This document shows positions 39,358-48,469 of a DNA stretch of 64,000 nt, piece by piece (position 1 is the first letter of the stretch; every line of letters begins with the position of its first letter). The DNA is taken from NCBI GenBank assembly GCA_900546565.1, contig URDC01000001.1, positions 62,001 to 126,000 on the forward strand, in the 5' to 3' direction. This DNA is from an uncultured Opitutales bacterium. Lineage in GTDB: Bacteria > Verrucomicrobiota > Verrucomicrobiia > Opitutales > Intestinicryptomonadaceae. The notes under the pieces are model-generated. The model made no database searches and was not told where the DNA came from. It saw only the letters and a program-made list of their open reading frames with translations. The position numbers and the translations under genes are program-made.

Positions 39358-39906
39358 ATGAGCACACCCGTATTAAAGAAAATATATATGGAGAAAGTCG
39401 TTCCCGAATTGAAAAAGAATTTGGGAATCGAAAATCCGCATGTTGTGCCCAACTTGGAGAAGATAGTAATCAGCTCCGGTATCCGCAGCGAAAACGCTAA
39501 GGGTTGGGCGCAGGAAGTCGCAAAGGAAATAGCCAAGATTACAGGTCAGCAGCCTGTCATCACAAAGGCGCGCAAGAGCATCGCGAATTTCAAATTGCGC
39601 GAAGGTCAGGAAAACGGCGTGAAGGTAACTTTGCGCGGCGCGACGATGTGGGAATTCCTCTACAAATTCATCGCGGTAGTTCTTCCGTCGATTCGAGATT
39701 TCAGAGGCGTAAGTTTGAGGCTTGACGGCGCGGGCAACTATAACTACGGCATTGCCGACCATACAATCTTCCCCGAAATTACGGTCGACCCGAACAGGAA
39801 GAACATCGGTATGGACATCACAATCGTAACAACGGCGACCGACGACAAGTCGGGGAGAGAGCTGCTCAAATTGTTGGGTATGCCTTTCAGAAAGTCGAAT
39901 TCATAG
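39358..39906 (+). CDS. rplE: 50S ribosomal protein L5
   Basis: 182 residues; binds 5S rRNA. GQQPVITKARKSIANFKLRE and the C-terminal IGMDITIVTTA. Start ATG at 39358. Confidence 0.96.
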   Translation: MSTPVLKKIYMEKVVPELKKNLGIENPHVVPNLEKIVISSGIRSENAKGWAQEVAKEIAKITGQQPVITKARKSIANFKLREGQENGVKVTLRGATMWEFLYKFIAVVLPSIRDFRGVSLRLDGAGNYNYGIADHTIFPEITVDPNRKNIGMDITIVTTATDDKSGRELLKLLGMPFRKSNS

Positions 39907-39924
39907 TCCTGAAAGAGTTATAAT

Positions 39925-40230
39925 ATGGCAAAAAAATCATCCATACAACGCAATTTGAAACGCCAGAAATTGGTTGCGAAATATGCTGCCAAGAAGGCGG
40001 AACTCAAAAAGATTTTGAGCAACCCCAACACAAGCGACGAAGAATTCTTTGAAGCTCAGCGCAAATTGTGCAAAATTCCGCGCAACGCATCGAAGATTCG
40101 CATCCGCAATCGCTGCTCGATTACGGGGCGTCCGAGGGCTTATATCCGCAAGTTCGGCTTGTCGCGTATTACTTTCAGAGAATTGGCTCTTGATGGTAAA
40201 CTGCCGGGCGTAACAAAATCATCGTGGTAA
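39925..40230 (+). CDS. rpsN: 30S ribosomal protein S14 (zinc-free long form)
   Basis: 101 residues. Long C-minus type without the CxxC pairs of zinc-binding S14; ends [28 protein letters not shown] and GVTKSSW. Confidence 0.95.
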   Translation: MAKKSSIQRNLKRQKLVAKYAAKKAELKKILSNPNTSDEEFFEAQRKLCKIPRNASKIRIRNRCSITGRPRAYIRKFGLSRITFRELALDGKLPGVTKSSW

Positions 40231-40248
40231 TGCGAAAGGATAAATAAT

Positions 40249-40641
40249 ATGGCAACTCACGACAGTATTGGCGACTTTTTGACAATAGTGCGCAACGCAA
40301 GCAGAGCCGGAAAAGAATCCTGCACCACCCAATGGTCGAGGATTCGCGAAGGCATAGCTTCGATTTTGAAGGACGAAGGTTATATTTCGAACTACGAAGT
40401 TAGCGGCGACGTTAAAAAGCAACTCACAATCACAATGAAATACATCGACGGCGTGCCCGCCATCACGGGCATCACGAGGGAATCGACACCCGGTTGCCGT
40501 CGTTATTTCGAATACCGCAGCATTCCGCGCGTTCTCAACGGTATGGGTATCTCGATTTTGACGACCTCGCAGGGCGTCTTGAAGGATTCCGACTGCCGCA
40601 CGAAGAAAGCTGGCGGGGAAATTCTCTGCAAAGTTTGGTAA
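40249..40641 (+). CDS. rpsH: 30S ribosomal protein S8
   Basis: 130 residues; DSIGDFLTIVRNASRAGKES and GMGISILTTSQGVLKDSDCR. In other bacteria S8 represses the spc operon. The ending GGEILCKVW is typical. Confidence 0.96.
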   Translation: MATHDSIGDFLTIVRNASRAGKESCTTQWSRIREGIASILKDEGYISNYEVSGDVKKQLTITMKYIDGVPAITGITRESTPGCRRYFEYRSIPRVLNGMGISILTTSQGVLKDSDCRTKKAGGEILCKVW

Positions 40642-40653
40642 GGAAGGCAAGAT

Positions 40654-41202
40654 ATGAGTAGAATAGGTAAACTTCCAGTAAAAATTCCCGCAGGCGTGAA
40701 GGCGTCGGTGGTGGACAATGTGGTTTCGGTAGAAGGCGCGAAGGGCAAACTTTCGCAGTCGTTCAACAAGGCGGTTTCGATTGTTCTTGAAGGCGACGAA
40801 ATCAAGGTTTCGACTGCGTCGGCGTCGCGTCTTTCGAATGCGATGCACGGAACTGCCCGCAGCATTATAGCGGCTATGGTCAACGGCGTTGTGAACGGTT
40901 ACCAGAAGGTTTTGGAAATCAAGGGCGTCGGTTTTAAGGCAGACCTCAAAGGCAAGGTTTTGACGTTGTCGTTGGGTTATGCGCACCCCTGCGTATACAA
41001 TCTGCCCGAAGGCATCAATGTCGTAATCGGCGAAACTCCCGACAGAAATCCGTTGGTCACGGTTTCGGGCGCGAGCAAGCACATGGTTGGGCAGGTCGCT
41101 TCCGATTTGAAACACTTCTATCCCGTCGAACCGTATAAGGGCAAGGGTGTCAGAATCCACGGAGAATACGTCCGCCGCAAGGAAGGCAAGAAAACTGCGT
41201 AA
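40654..41202 (+). CDS. rplF: 50S ribosomal protein L6
   Basis: 182 residues; SRIGKLPVKIPAGVKASV start and PYKGKGVRIHGEYVRRKEGK end, both diagnostic. Confidence 0.96.
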   Translation: MSRIGKLPVKIPAGVKASVVDNVVSVEGAKGKLSQSFNKAVSIVLEGDEIKVSTASASRLSNAMHGTARSIIAAMVNGVVNGYQKVLEIKGVGFKADLKGKVLTLSLGYAHPCVYNLPEGINVVIGETPDRNPLVTVSGASKHMVGQVASDLKHFYPVEPYKGKGVRIHGEYVRRKEGKKTA

Positions 41203-41225
41203 TTGCGGATTTGAAAGGAAACATT

Positions 41226-41588
41226 ATGAAATTTCTCAAGAAAAAAGAATTGCAACAGAAACGTCATTGGAGAGTTCGCTCGAAGGTGTGTGGTTCTGCG
41301 GAACGTCCGCGTCTTTCGTTGTGCTTGTCGAACAAGCACATTTATGCACAGTGCATAAACGACCACGAAGGCAAGACGATTGTTTCGCTTTGCTCGACTT
41401 CAAAGGAACTCGCGGGCGAAAAGCTTTTGCCCAATATGGCGGGAACTCAGGCTCTGGGTGCGAAGTTCGGCGAAAAGCTCAAAGCCGCGGGCGTTACGGC
41501 TGTCGTTTTCGACAGAGGTTCGCGCCGCTATCACGGTTGCGTCAAGAGCTTTGCTGACGCGGTTCGCGCAGCCGGTATTAACTTCTAA
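41226..41588 (+). CDS. rplR: 50S ribosomal protein L18
   Basis: 120 residues from the ATG at 41226, with a GAAAGGAA ribosome binding site. RPRLSLCLSNKHIYAQCIND and FDRGSRRYHGCVKSFADAVR. 5S rRNA-binding partner of L5. Confidence 0.95.
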   Translation: MKFLKKKELQQKRHWRVRSKVCGSAERPRLSLCLSNKHIYAQCINDHEGKTIVSLCSTSKELAGEKLLPNMAGTQALGAKFGEKLKAAGVTAVVFDRGSRRYHGCVKSFADAVRAAGINF

Positions 41589-41601
41589 CAGGAATAGATA
41601 A

Positions 41602-42108
41602 ATGAGTAGAGAATTTAAAAACAGACAGGCTGCTGCCGACAAAGACGCGGGGCCGGAACTCATTGAAAAGGTTGTGCACATCAACCGTTGCGCCAAGGTC
41701 GTAAAGGGCGGTCGCCGCTTTACGTTTGCGGCTTTGGTTGTTGTCGGCGACGGCAACGGCAAAATCGGCGTTGGCACGGGTAAAGCTAAGGAAGTTCCAG
41801 ACGCCATCAAGAAGGCTTCGGACAGAGCCCGCAAGGTGATGAAGTTCGTCAGCCTCAAAGACGGCTCGATTCCGCACGAAGTAATCGGTTCTTGCGACGG
41901 CGGCGTAGTTTTGTTGCGTCCCGCCAGCCAAGGTACGGGCGTTATCGCGGGCGGCAGCGTTCGCGACGTCTTGGAAGCGGTCGGCGTTAAGGACGTTCTG
42001 AGTAAATCGCTCGGTTCGAACAACCGTATGGCAATGGTAAATGCGACGCTCAAAGCTTTGTATCAGCTCAGAACTGCCGAAGCTATCAGCGCGTTGAGAA
42101 GCAAATAG
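41602..42108 (+). CDS. rpsE: 30S ribosomal protein S5
   Basis: 168 residues; [19 protein letters not shown] and [19 protein letters not shown]. It is followed directly by rplO: rpmD (L30), normally between rpsE and rplO, is absent. Confidence 0.96.
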   Translation: MSREFKNRQAAADKDAGPELIEKVVHINRCAKVVKGGRRFTFAALVVVGDGNGKIGVGTGKAKEVPDAIKKASDRARKVMKFVSLKDGSIPHEVIGSCDGGVVLLRPASQGTGVIAGGSVRDVLEAVGVKDVLSKSLGSNNRMAMVNATLKALYQLRTAEAISALRSK

Positions 42109-42120
42109 GAGATTTAGAAA

Positions 42121-42570
42121 ATGAAATTGCACACACTTTCCAATCCGAAAGGCGCGAAGCATTCAAGCAAACGTTTGGGTTGCGGCGTAGGCAGCGGCCA
42201 CGGCAAAACGTCGGGTCGCGGACACAAGGGCGCGAAGGCTCGCAGCGGCGGGCACGTCCGTCCGGGGTTCGAAGGCGGTCAGATGCCTTTGTACCGCAAG
42301 TTGCCGCACCGCGGTTTCAACAACTACAAGTTCAGAGTCGAATACGCCACGGTAAATGTGGGCGACCTCGACGCGTTGGGCTTGGAGGAAGTTTCGAGAA
42401 ACGACTTGGTTATGGCGGGTTTGGTCAGAGCCAAGGACGCTTTGGTCAAGGTGCTCGGTTTCGGCGAAGTTTCGAAGAAAATCGTTGTCCACGCCGACAA
42501 GTTCTCGGCGAGCGCGGTTGCGAAACTCGAAGCGGCAGGCGGCAAAGCGGTCGTCAACGATGCCGAATAA
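42121..42570 (+). CDS. rplO: 50S ribosomal protein L15
   Basis: 149 residues; N-terminal Gly/Lys-rich GSGHGKTSGRGHKGAKARSG and GFEGGQMPLYRKLPHRGF. Follows rpsE after 12 nt with no L30 gene between. Confidence 0.96.
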   Translation: MKLHTLSNPKGAKHSSKRLGCGVGSGHGKTSGRGHKGAKARSGGHVRPGFEGGQMPLYRKLPHRGFNNYKFRVEYATVNVGDLDALGLEEVSRNDLVMAGLVRAKDALVKVLGFGEVSKKIVVHADKFSASAVAKLEAAGGKAVVNDAE

Positions 42571-42593
42571 ATTGAAATAAAGACAGGTAAGAT

Positions 42594-44048
42594 ATGCTTA
42601 GTGCTTTCACAAATTGCTTTAAAATTCCCGAATTGCGTCAGAGAATTCTGCTAACGTTAGGTTTGGTGTTTATTGCGAGAGTGGGCGCGGGCATTCCTCT
42701 GCCGGGGTTAGACCCGACTCCTTTGCAGGCCTATTACGCGTCGGCGGCGTCCGATGCGAGCGGCTTGGCAGGTTTGTATAATATGTTTACTGGCGGCGCG
42801 ATGATGAACGGGGCGATTTTCGCCTTGGGCATTATGCCATACATCAGTGCTTCTATTATATTGCAACTTATGGGGGCGGTTATGCCGAGTTTGGCCAGAC
42901 TTATGCAGGAAGGCGATTCGGGCAGGCAGAAGATAGCCCAATACACCCGTTATTTGACAATAGCCATCGCCTTGATTCAGGGCGTAATGATTACCTACGC
43001 TTTGGCGTATTCTCCCGAAACGATGTTCTCGGGGTTCGATAAGGCTCAGTTCGGCTCGATAATTGTTTCGAGTAACATGGCGGTATTCTTCATAGTCAGC
43101 GTCATTCTTATGACGACGGGCTGTATGATACTGACGTGGTTGGGCGAGCAAATTACCCAGCGCGGCATAGGCAACGGCGTATCTATCATCATTACTGTCG
43201 GTATTATCGACACTCTCCCGGGGGCGGTATCTCAGGCGTGGAATATGGTTTTTGCCAGAGCTGTCGGCGCGGAAAGCGCGTCGATGGGCGTTCCGCAGGC
43301 TGTGGTTATGCTCGTGCTTTTGGGGGTTGTAACGGCGGCGATAATCATGATTTTGCAGGCGGTTAGAAAAATCCCCGTGCAATATGCAAAACGCGTTGTC
43401 GGCAGAAGGATTATGGGCGGTCAAAGCTCGTATTTGCCTTTGAAGGTCAACTACGCGGGCGTTATGCCGATCATATTTGCAAGCGCGTTGATGTTGTTCC
43501 CGCAGCAGATATTCGGACAGTTCAACATCTCGACTTACAGCCTGATTTACGGCGCGTTGGTCTTTGTATTCAGCTATTTTTGGGTCTCTATTATGTTTAA
43601 GCCGTTACAGATTTCGGACGAGCTTAAACGCAATAGCGGCTATATCCCGGGGGTTCGCCCCGGCGAAAACACCGCAAAATTCCTCGATTATGTGATGACG
43701 CGCTTGACAATGGCGGGCGCAATATTCTTGGTTATAATTGCGGTCTTGCCCCAGATTTTGATGTCGTATTGGGGCATTCCCTCGAAAATTGCGCATTTCT
43801 TCGGCGGCACGGGCGCGCTTATCGCGGTAGGTGTTTCGTTGGACACAATGCGTCAGGTCGAGACTTATCTGTTGCAGCGTCACTACGACGGCTTCCTGAA
43901 AAAGGGAAGAATCCGCGGGCGCAGCGTGGGGCAAACCCGCCAGATGCTCGATACGAGCGAGGTTAAAAACATTTGGTCTTTGTTGTCGGTTATGGCCGCA
44001 TTTTATGTGGTCGGACTGGCGGCGTGGGCAATACGTTCGTTCGCCTAA
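42594..44048 (+). CDS. secY: Preprotein translocase subunit SecY
   Basis: 484 residues, ten membrane spans. ALGIMPYISASIILQLM (span 2 region), EQITQRGIGNGVSIIIT and SSYLPLKVNYAGVMPIIFA are conserved SecY blocks, and RPGENTAKFLDYVMTRLT lies in the C5-C6 region. Forms the protein-conducting channel with SecE and SecG. Slightly longer than E. coli SecY (443). At the end of the spc operon; adk, which often follows, is absent. Confidence 0.97.
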   Translation: MLSAFTNCFKIPELRQRILLTLGLVFIARVGAGIPLPGLDPTPLQAYYASAASDASGLAGLYNMFTGGAMMNGAIFALGIMPYISASIILQLMGAVMPSLARLMQEGDSGRQKIAQYTRYLTIAIALIQGVMITYALAYSPETMFSGFDKAQFGSIIVSSNMAVFFIVSVILMTTGCMILTWLGEQITQRGIGNGVSIIITVGIIDTLPGAVSQAWNMVFARAVGAESASMGVPQAVVMLVLLGVVTAAIIMILQAVRKIPVQYAKRVVGRRIMGGQSSYLPLKVNYAGVMPIIFASALMLFPQQIFGQFNISTYSLIYGALVFVFSYFWVSIMFKPLQISDELKRNSGYIPGVRPGENTAKFLDYVMTRLTMAGAIFLVIIAVLPQILMSYWGIPSKIAHFFGGTGALIAVGVSLDTMRQVETYLLQRHYDGFLKKGRIRGRSVGQTRQMLDTSEVKNIWSLLSVMAAFYVVGLAAWAIRSFA

Positions 44049-44112
44049 TCCGAAAGGGTCGGGACGGAAGGAACAATTCGTTCTTTATATTAGATAAATA
44101 TTGATAGATTGT

Positions 44113-44883
44113 ATGATACCGATAAAATCCGAAAGAGATTTGCGTATTATGCGTAGGGCTTGCGCCGTTGCGGCAAAGATCTTGGACAGACTTTGCCAAA
44201 TGGCGGAAGAGGGAATCTCGACTTGGGAGCTTGATCAGGCTGCCAAGTCTTTTATGTCCGAATACGGCGCGAGGAGTGCTTGTTATAAATACAAGTGCGA
44301 CACGTTGCGGTATCCCGGTTATGTCTGCATTTCGGTAAACGACGAAGTTATACACGGAATCGGCCGAAAAGACGTGATTCTGAAATCGGGCGACATTGTC
44401 AGCTTCGACGTGAGCGTAATCTATCAGGGCTTTGTGGGCGACAATACGCGAACTGTCTGCATCGGCGAGGTTTCGCAAGACGTCAAAAATCTTGTGGAGG
44501 CAACCGACAAGGCACTCCGTTTGGGAATCGCACAAGCAAGACAGGGCAACAGGGTCGGGGACATCTCGGCCGCCATTCAAAAATATGTAGAGTCTTGCGG
44601 ATACGGTATTGTCGAGGAATTTACGGGGCACGGCGTTGGCAAGCATATGCACGAAGAACCCCAAATTCCGAACTACGGCAAAGCTGGCACTGGGCCGCTT
44701 CTGAAAGCGGGTATGACTTTGGCGATTGAGCCGATGATTACTATGGGAAGTGCCGAAATATTTATCGGAGATGACGGCTGGACGGTCTACACGTCAGACG
44801 GCAAACCGAGTTGCCATATGGAACATACGGTGCTCGTTACAGACGGAGAGCCGGAAATTCTGACGCTTCCGACAAATTTCTAA
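44113..44883 (+). CDS. map: Methionine aminopeptidase, type I
   Basis: 256 residues from the ATG at 44113. The five metal ligands are placed: Asp in SFDVSV, Asp in VGDNTRT, His in [12 protein letters not shown], Glu in AIEPMI and Glu in HMEHTVLV; the His of the substrate pocket is also there. It removes initiator Met from nascent proteins. It follows secY; infA and rpmJ, often found between map and rpsM, are missing. The start has no clear ribosome binding site. Confidence 0.95.
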   Translation: MIPIKSERDLRIMRRACAVAAKILDRLCQMAEEGISTWELDQAAKSFMSEYGARSACYKYKCDTLRYPGYVCISVNDEVIHGIGRKDVILKSGDIVSFDVSVIYQGFVGDNTRTVCIGEVSQDVKNLVEATDKALRLGIAQARQGNRVGDISAAIQKYVESCGYGIVEEFTGHGVGKHMHEEPQIPNYGKAGTGPLLKAGMTLAIEPMITMGSAEIFIGDDGWTVYTSDGKPSCHMEHTVLVTDGEPEILTLPTNF

Positions 44884-44966
44884 GCGAAATTGTCGTGCGA
44901 AAGGTTTTCGGAGAAAATGAAAAATTTATAAAAAGGCAAAAAAAGTCTTTTCAAAACAAAAAAAAA

Positions 44967-44995
44967 TTGTCATATTGGACAGTCTTTTTTAACAG
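44967..44995 (+). promoter_or_regulatory. Putative promoter of the alpha operon (rpsM onward)
   Basis: TTGTCA (44967-44972), 17 bp, TAACAG (44990-44995), in an A-rich 122 bp gap after map. The likely transcription start would be only a few bases before the rpsM ATG at 45006. Confidence 0.4.
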
Positions 44996-45005
44996 AAATA
45001 TAAAT

Positions 45006-45380
45006 ATGCCAAGATTACTCGGAGTAGATATTCCCAATGACAAGCGTGTAGAATACGCTTTAAGATACATCTATGGTATCGGTCCGGCCCGCGCAAAGAT
45101 TATTTGCAAGGACTGCGGCATACCTGAACAAATGCGCGCCAACGAGCTGACGGAAGAACTAATCAACAAGATTATGAATGTCGTCGCCGAACGCCAATAC
45201 AAGATTGAAGGCGACCTTCGTCGCGAAATCGTGGGCAACCTCAAACGCCTTACGGCAATCAAATCATACCGCGGCTTGCGCCACGCAAAGGGCTTGCCCG
45301 TCCGCGGCCAGCGCACGAGCACAAATGCCAGAACGCGCAAGGGCGCACGCAAGACTGTCGGCGTCGTAACAAAGAAGTAA
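45006..45380 (+). CDS. rpsM: 30S ribosomal protein S13
   Basis: 124 residues from the ATG at 45006; [18 protein letters not shown] and the C-terminal [19 protein letters not shown]. Opens the alpha operon, with rpsK 10 bp downstream. Confidence 0.96.
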   Translation: MPRLLGVDIPNDKRVEYALRYIYGIGPARAKIICKDCGIPEQMRANELTEELINKIMNVVAERQYKIEGDLRREIVGNLKRLTAIKSYRGLRHAKGLPVRGQRTSTNARTRKGARKTVGVVTKK

Positions 45381-45390
45381 AGGTTCACAG

Positions 45391-45897
45391 ATGAGCGAAG
45401 AAGAAAAGAAACAACAAGAAGTTGCCGCAGCAGCCGCGCAGGCTCCCGAAGCGGCCACCGAAGAAACAAAGCCTTCACAGCCCAGCGCGAGCGATTTGCT
45501 TTCGGCCGATGTCGGCGAAATCAAGGTTCGCAAGGCCAAGGGCAGCAAGAATGTCCACTCGGGCGTATGCCACATAAACGCGACTTTCAACAACACGAAG
45601 GTGTCGTTCACGGACGCGCAGGGCAATGTTATTAGCTGGTCGAGCGCAGGCAAGATGAGCTTCCGCGGCTCGCGTAAGAGCACGGCTTATGCCGCTCAGG
45701 TCGTTACGCAGGACGCAGGCAAAGTCGCAATGAGCCACGGTATGAAGGAAGTTGCCGTCGACGTCAAAGGCCCCGGTATGGGTCGCGATTCGGCTATCCG
45801 CTCGTTGCAGGCTTTGGGCTTTATAGTAACATCCATCACGGACGTAACGCCGGTTCCGCACAACGGTTGCCGCGCGCCGAAACGTCGTCGCGTATAA
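45391..45897 (+). CDS. rpsK: 30S ribosomal protein S11 with N-terminal extension
   Basis: 168 residues against about 129 normally. The S11 core starts near residue 43 ([20 protein letters not shown]) and contains [17 protein letters not shown] and [12 protein letters not shown]. The first 40 residues are low-complexity Glu, Ala, Gln and Pro. No better internal ATG exists at the core start, so the extension is probably translated. Confidence 0.93.
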   Translation: MSEEEKKQQEVAAAAAQAPEAATEETKPSQPSASDLLSADVGEIKVRKAKGSKNVHSGVCHINATFNNTKVSFTDAQGNVISWSSAGKMSFRGSRKSTAYAAQVVTQDAGKVAMSHGMKEVAVDVKGPGMGRDSAIRSLQALGFIVTSITDVTPVPHNGCRAPKRRRV

Positions 45898-45921
45898 TAA
45901 GCAGATAGGAGAATTTTAGTT

Positions 45922-46530
45922 ATGTCTCGTTATACAGGACCTACAACAAAAATCAACCGCCGCTTCGGTATGGCGTTGTTCCCCGCGAACAAGGCGATGA
46001 CGAAGAAACCGTATATCCCCGGTCAGCACGGCCCGCGTTTGCGCCGCCGCGTAACAAACTACTCGACTGGTTTGAACGAAAAGCAGAAGCTCCGCTTTAT
46101 GTACGGTTTGAGCGAAAAGCAATTCCGCCTCACGTTCGAAAGGGCAAAGCGTCAGCGCGGTATCACGGGCGAAATTTTTATGCAGTTGCTCGAAGTCCGT
46201 TTGGACAACATCATCTACCTTTTGGGTTTTGCGTCTACGCGTAAGGCTGCCCGCCAGTTCGTAACGCACGGACACGTTCAGGTTAATGGCAAAAAGGTCG
46301 ATATCCCGAGCTACTCGTGCAAACCCGGAGACGTTGTCGAAGTTCGCGACAGAGCGTCCTCGCGCCAGTTGGCGCAGAAAGCTTTGGACGAATCGCAGCT
46401 CAAAGCAGCTCCCGCATGGATTGACAGAGTTGACGAAGCCTACCGTGGCACAATCAGCCGTTTGCCGATTCGCGACGAAATGGATAAATCCATCAACGAC
46501 CAGCTTATCGTTGAATTCTACTCGCGATAG
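45922..46530 (+). CDS. rpsD: 30S ribosomal protein S4
   Basis: 202 residues, zinc-free form. RYTGPTTKINRRFGMALF start, S4 RNA-binding domain RLDNIIYLLGFASTRKAARQ and VNGKKVDIPSYSCKPGDVV. Usual alpha operon regulator. Confidence 0.96.
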   Translation: MSRYTGPTTKINRRFGMALFPANKAMTKKPYIPGQHGPRLRRRVTNYSTGLNEKQKLRFMYGLSEKQFRLTFERAKRQRGITGEIFMQLLEVRLDNIIYLLGFASTRKAARQFVTHGHVQVNGKKVDIPSYSCKPGDVVEVRDRASSRQLAQKALDESQLKAAPAWIDRVDEAYRGTISRLPIRDEMDKSINDQLIVEFYSR

Positions 46531-46561
46531 TAATTAACCAATAATAGAAACGGAGAAGACA

Positions 46562-47560
46562 ATGGCAAAACGCCTCGGTAAATTTGAACTCCCCAAGCGT
46601 CTCGTAAAAGACGAAGCAAGTGCCACAAGCACATATGCGAAGTATGTAGCGGACCCCTTCGAAACAGGTTTCGGCCACACGATAGGCAATGCGCTACGCC
46701 GCGTTCTTCTTAGTTCGATTGAAGGTGCAGCTATCAGCTCGATAAAAATCGACGGTGTCGACCACGAATTCCAAAGCGTGGACGGCATAGTCGAAGACGT
46801 AACGGACATTGTGCTCAACTTGAAGAAAATCAAGTTAATCAGCCATTCGCGTGAAAACAAGCGTTTGATGATTGACACCGACAAGGAGGGTGCAATTACC
46901 GCTGCCGATATTCAACAAGACGCCGACATCACGGTTGTGAATCCCGAACAGGTGATTTGCACTCTGGATTCGAAGCGCAAATTCCACGCCGAAGTCGAGA
47001 TTTCGTGCGGCAGGGGATGGCGCCCGGCGGAGGAAAACAAGCTTGAAGACCAGGCAATCGGTGTTATTCCGATTGACTCGCTTTTCAGCCCGATTGAGCT
47101 CGTCAAGTACACGGTCGATGCAACGCGCGTCGGTCAAATGACGGATTTCGACAAGCTCACGCTTGAAATCTGGACTGACGGTAGAATCACTCCCGACGAA
47201 GCTTTGAAAGAAGCCGCCGTCATCTTGAAGCATCATATCGACGTCTTCGATAGCGTAAATCAGGAAAATATCGAGTTCGAAACGGCGGGCAAGGAAGTCA
47301 GCGAAGAACAGAACAGACTCAGAAAGCTCCTCAATATGAGCGTCAACGAAATCGAGTTGTCTGTCCGCGCGGCGAACTGCCTGAACAACGCCAATATTAC
47401 AACCGTCGGCGAACTGGCGATGAAATCCGAACAGGAAATGCTCAAATACCGCAATTTCGGCAAGAAATCTTTGAACGAAATCAAGAGCAAATTGGAACAG
47501 TTGGGATTGTCGCTTGGCATGAAAATCGACGGAAGCTTGATAGATTCAACAACACTCTAA
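46562..47560 (+). CDS. rpoA: RNA polymerase subunit alpha
   Basis: 332 residues. N-terminal assembly domain with GFGHTIGNALRRVLLSSIEG, flexible linker, and C-terminal domain SVRAANCLNNANITTVGELA, which keeps the Arg that contacts UP elements and activators. It joins beta and beta-prime encoded at 21-29 kb. Confidence 0.97.
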   Translation: MAKRLGKFELPKRLVKDEASATSTYAKYVADPFETGFGHTIGNALRRVLLSSIEGAAISSIKIDGVDHEFQSVDGIVEDVTDIVLNLKKIKLISHSRENKRLMIDTDKEGAITAADIQQDADITVVNPEQVICTLDSKRKFHAEVEISCGRGWRPAEENKLEDQAIGVIPIDSLFSPIELVKYTVDATRVGQMTDFDKLTLEIWTDGRITPDEALKEAAVILKHHIDVFDSVNQENIEFETAGKEVSEEQNRLRKLLNMSVNEIELSVRAANCLNNANITTVGELAMKSEQEMLKYRNFGKKSLNEIKSKLEQLGLSLGMKIDGSLIDSTTL

Positions 47561-47577
47561 TTTAGAAATTAAACAAA

Positions 47578-48159
47578 ATGCGTCATCAAAAACACAGACA
47601 TCAGTTGGGCGTAAAAAAAGAACACCGCCAAGCCATTATGGCTTCGTTGGCGTCGGCTCTTTTCCGCCACGATAAAATTCAGACAACTCTCGGATACGCA
47701 AAGGCACTTCGTCCTTTTGCGGAAAAAATGATTACTTTGGCAAAGAAGGCTGCCGCCACCGACGACACCGCCAAGAAACTTCACCTGCGCCGTCAGGCGT
47801 TGTCGAAGATTCGCGACGTCAGCGCGGTTCACTTCCTCTTTGCCGAAAAGGTTTCGAAGTTCCTCAAACGCGAAGGCGGTTACACCCGCATTTACAAGCT
47901 TGTAAAGCGCACGGGCGACGCCGCGGATATGGCGATTATCGAGCTTATCGAAGCCGACGACAAAGGCTACAAGGCTGCCCCCACGAAGGCTGAAAAGCCC
48001 GCCGCAGAAGCCGCCAAAGCTCCCGTAGCGGAGGAAACCCCCGCGGCGGAAGAAGCCAAGAAACCCGCCAAGAAAACCGCTACAAAGAAAGCGGCTGCCA
48101 AAAAGACGGCTACTAAAAAGGCCGCCAAGAAGGCTGCGGGCGCGGAAACAAAGGAATAA
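47578..48159 (+). CDS. rplQ: 50S ribosomal protein L17 with lysine/alanine-rich tail
   Basis: 193 residues; the L17 core is the first 120 or so (MRHQKHRHQLGVKKEHRQAI, LMASL-type region). From about residue 140 the chain is Ala/Lys/Glu/Pro low-complexity with AKKTATKKAA repeats, like histone H1 tails and like the tail of the DksA-like protein at 5.7 kb. Last gene of the alpha operon, followed by an intrinsic terminator. Confidence 0.93.
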   Translation: MRHQKHRHQLGVKKEHRQAIMASLASALFRHDKIQTTLGYAKALRPFAEKMITLAKKAAATDDTAKKLHLRRQALSKIRDVSAVHFLFAEKVSKFLKREGGYTRIYKLVKRTGDAADMAIIELIEADDKGYKAAPTKAEKPAAEAAKAPVAEETPAAEEAKKPAKKTATKKAAAKKTATKKAAKKAAGAETKE

Positions 48160-48180
48160 TCGATCTTTTATCGAATTGTC

Positions 48181-48218
48181 AAACGCACTCGCCAATAACG
48201 GGTGCGTTTGTGTTTTTT
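48181..48218 (+). terminator. Intrinsic terminator of the alpha operon
   Basis: AAACGCAC (48181-48188) / GTGCGTTT (48202-48209) stem followed by GTGTTTTTTC. It lies 22 bp after the rplQ stop and just before the next small gene. Confidence 0.75.
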
Positions 48219-48222
48219 CACA

Positions 48223-48447
48223 ATGAGTCTTTCGGTTTATTTCGCGTGGATATTGGTTTCGGCAATTTTGATTGTCGCGGCGTGGTCGCTTTGGGCGGCG
48301 GCAAAACACAGGAAAGTTTACGAAAAGATTTCGAAAACCTCCACATTCTACTGCCTGAAATGCGATTCGGTCTACGTTTCGCGAGAGGGCGAAAAGGCGA
48401 AGGCGTGTCCGAAATGCGGATACAAAAACGCCGAAATGAAATTTTAA
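48223..48447 (+). CDS. Small membrane protein with zinc-ribbon tail
   Basis: 74 residues, not recognised as a named family. Residues about 4-25 form one membrane span ([20 protein letters not shown]); the cytoplasmic part carries [10 protein letters not shown] and [10 protein letters not shown], two CxxC pairs that make a zinc ribbon. The ATG at 48223 directly follows the rplQ terminator, so it is probably expressed with guaA, 22 bp downstream. Role unknown; possibly a membrane-tethered adaptor. Confidence 0.75.
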   Translation: MSLSVYFAWILVSAILIVAAWSLWAAAKHRKVYEKISKTSTFYCLKCDSVYVSREGEKAKACPKCGYKNAEMKF

Positions 48448-48469
48448 CATACAATCCGTAAATATCATT

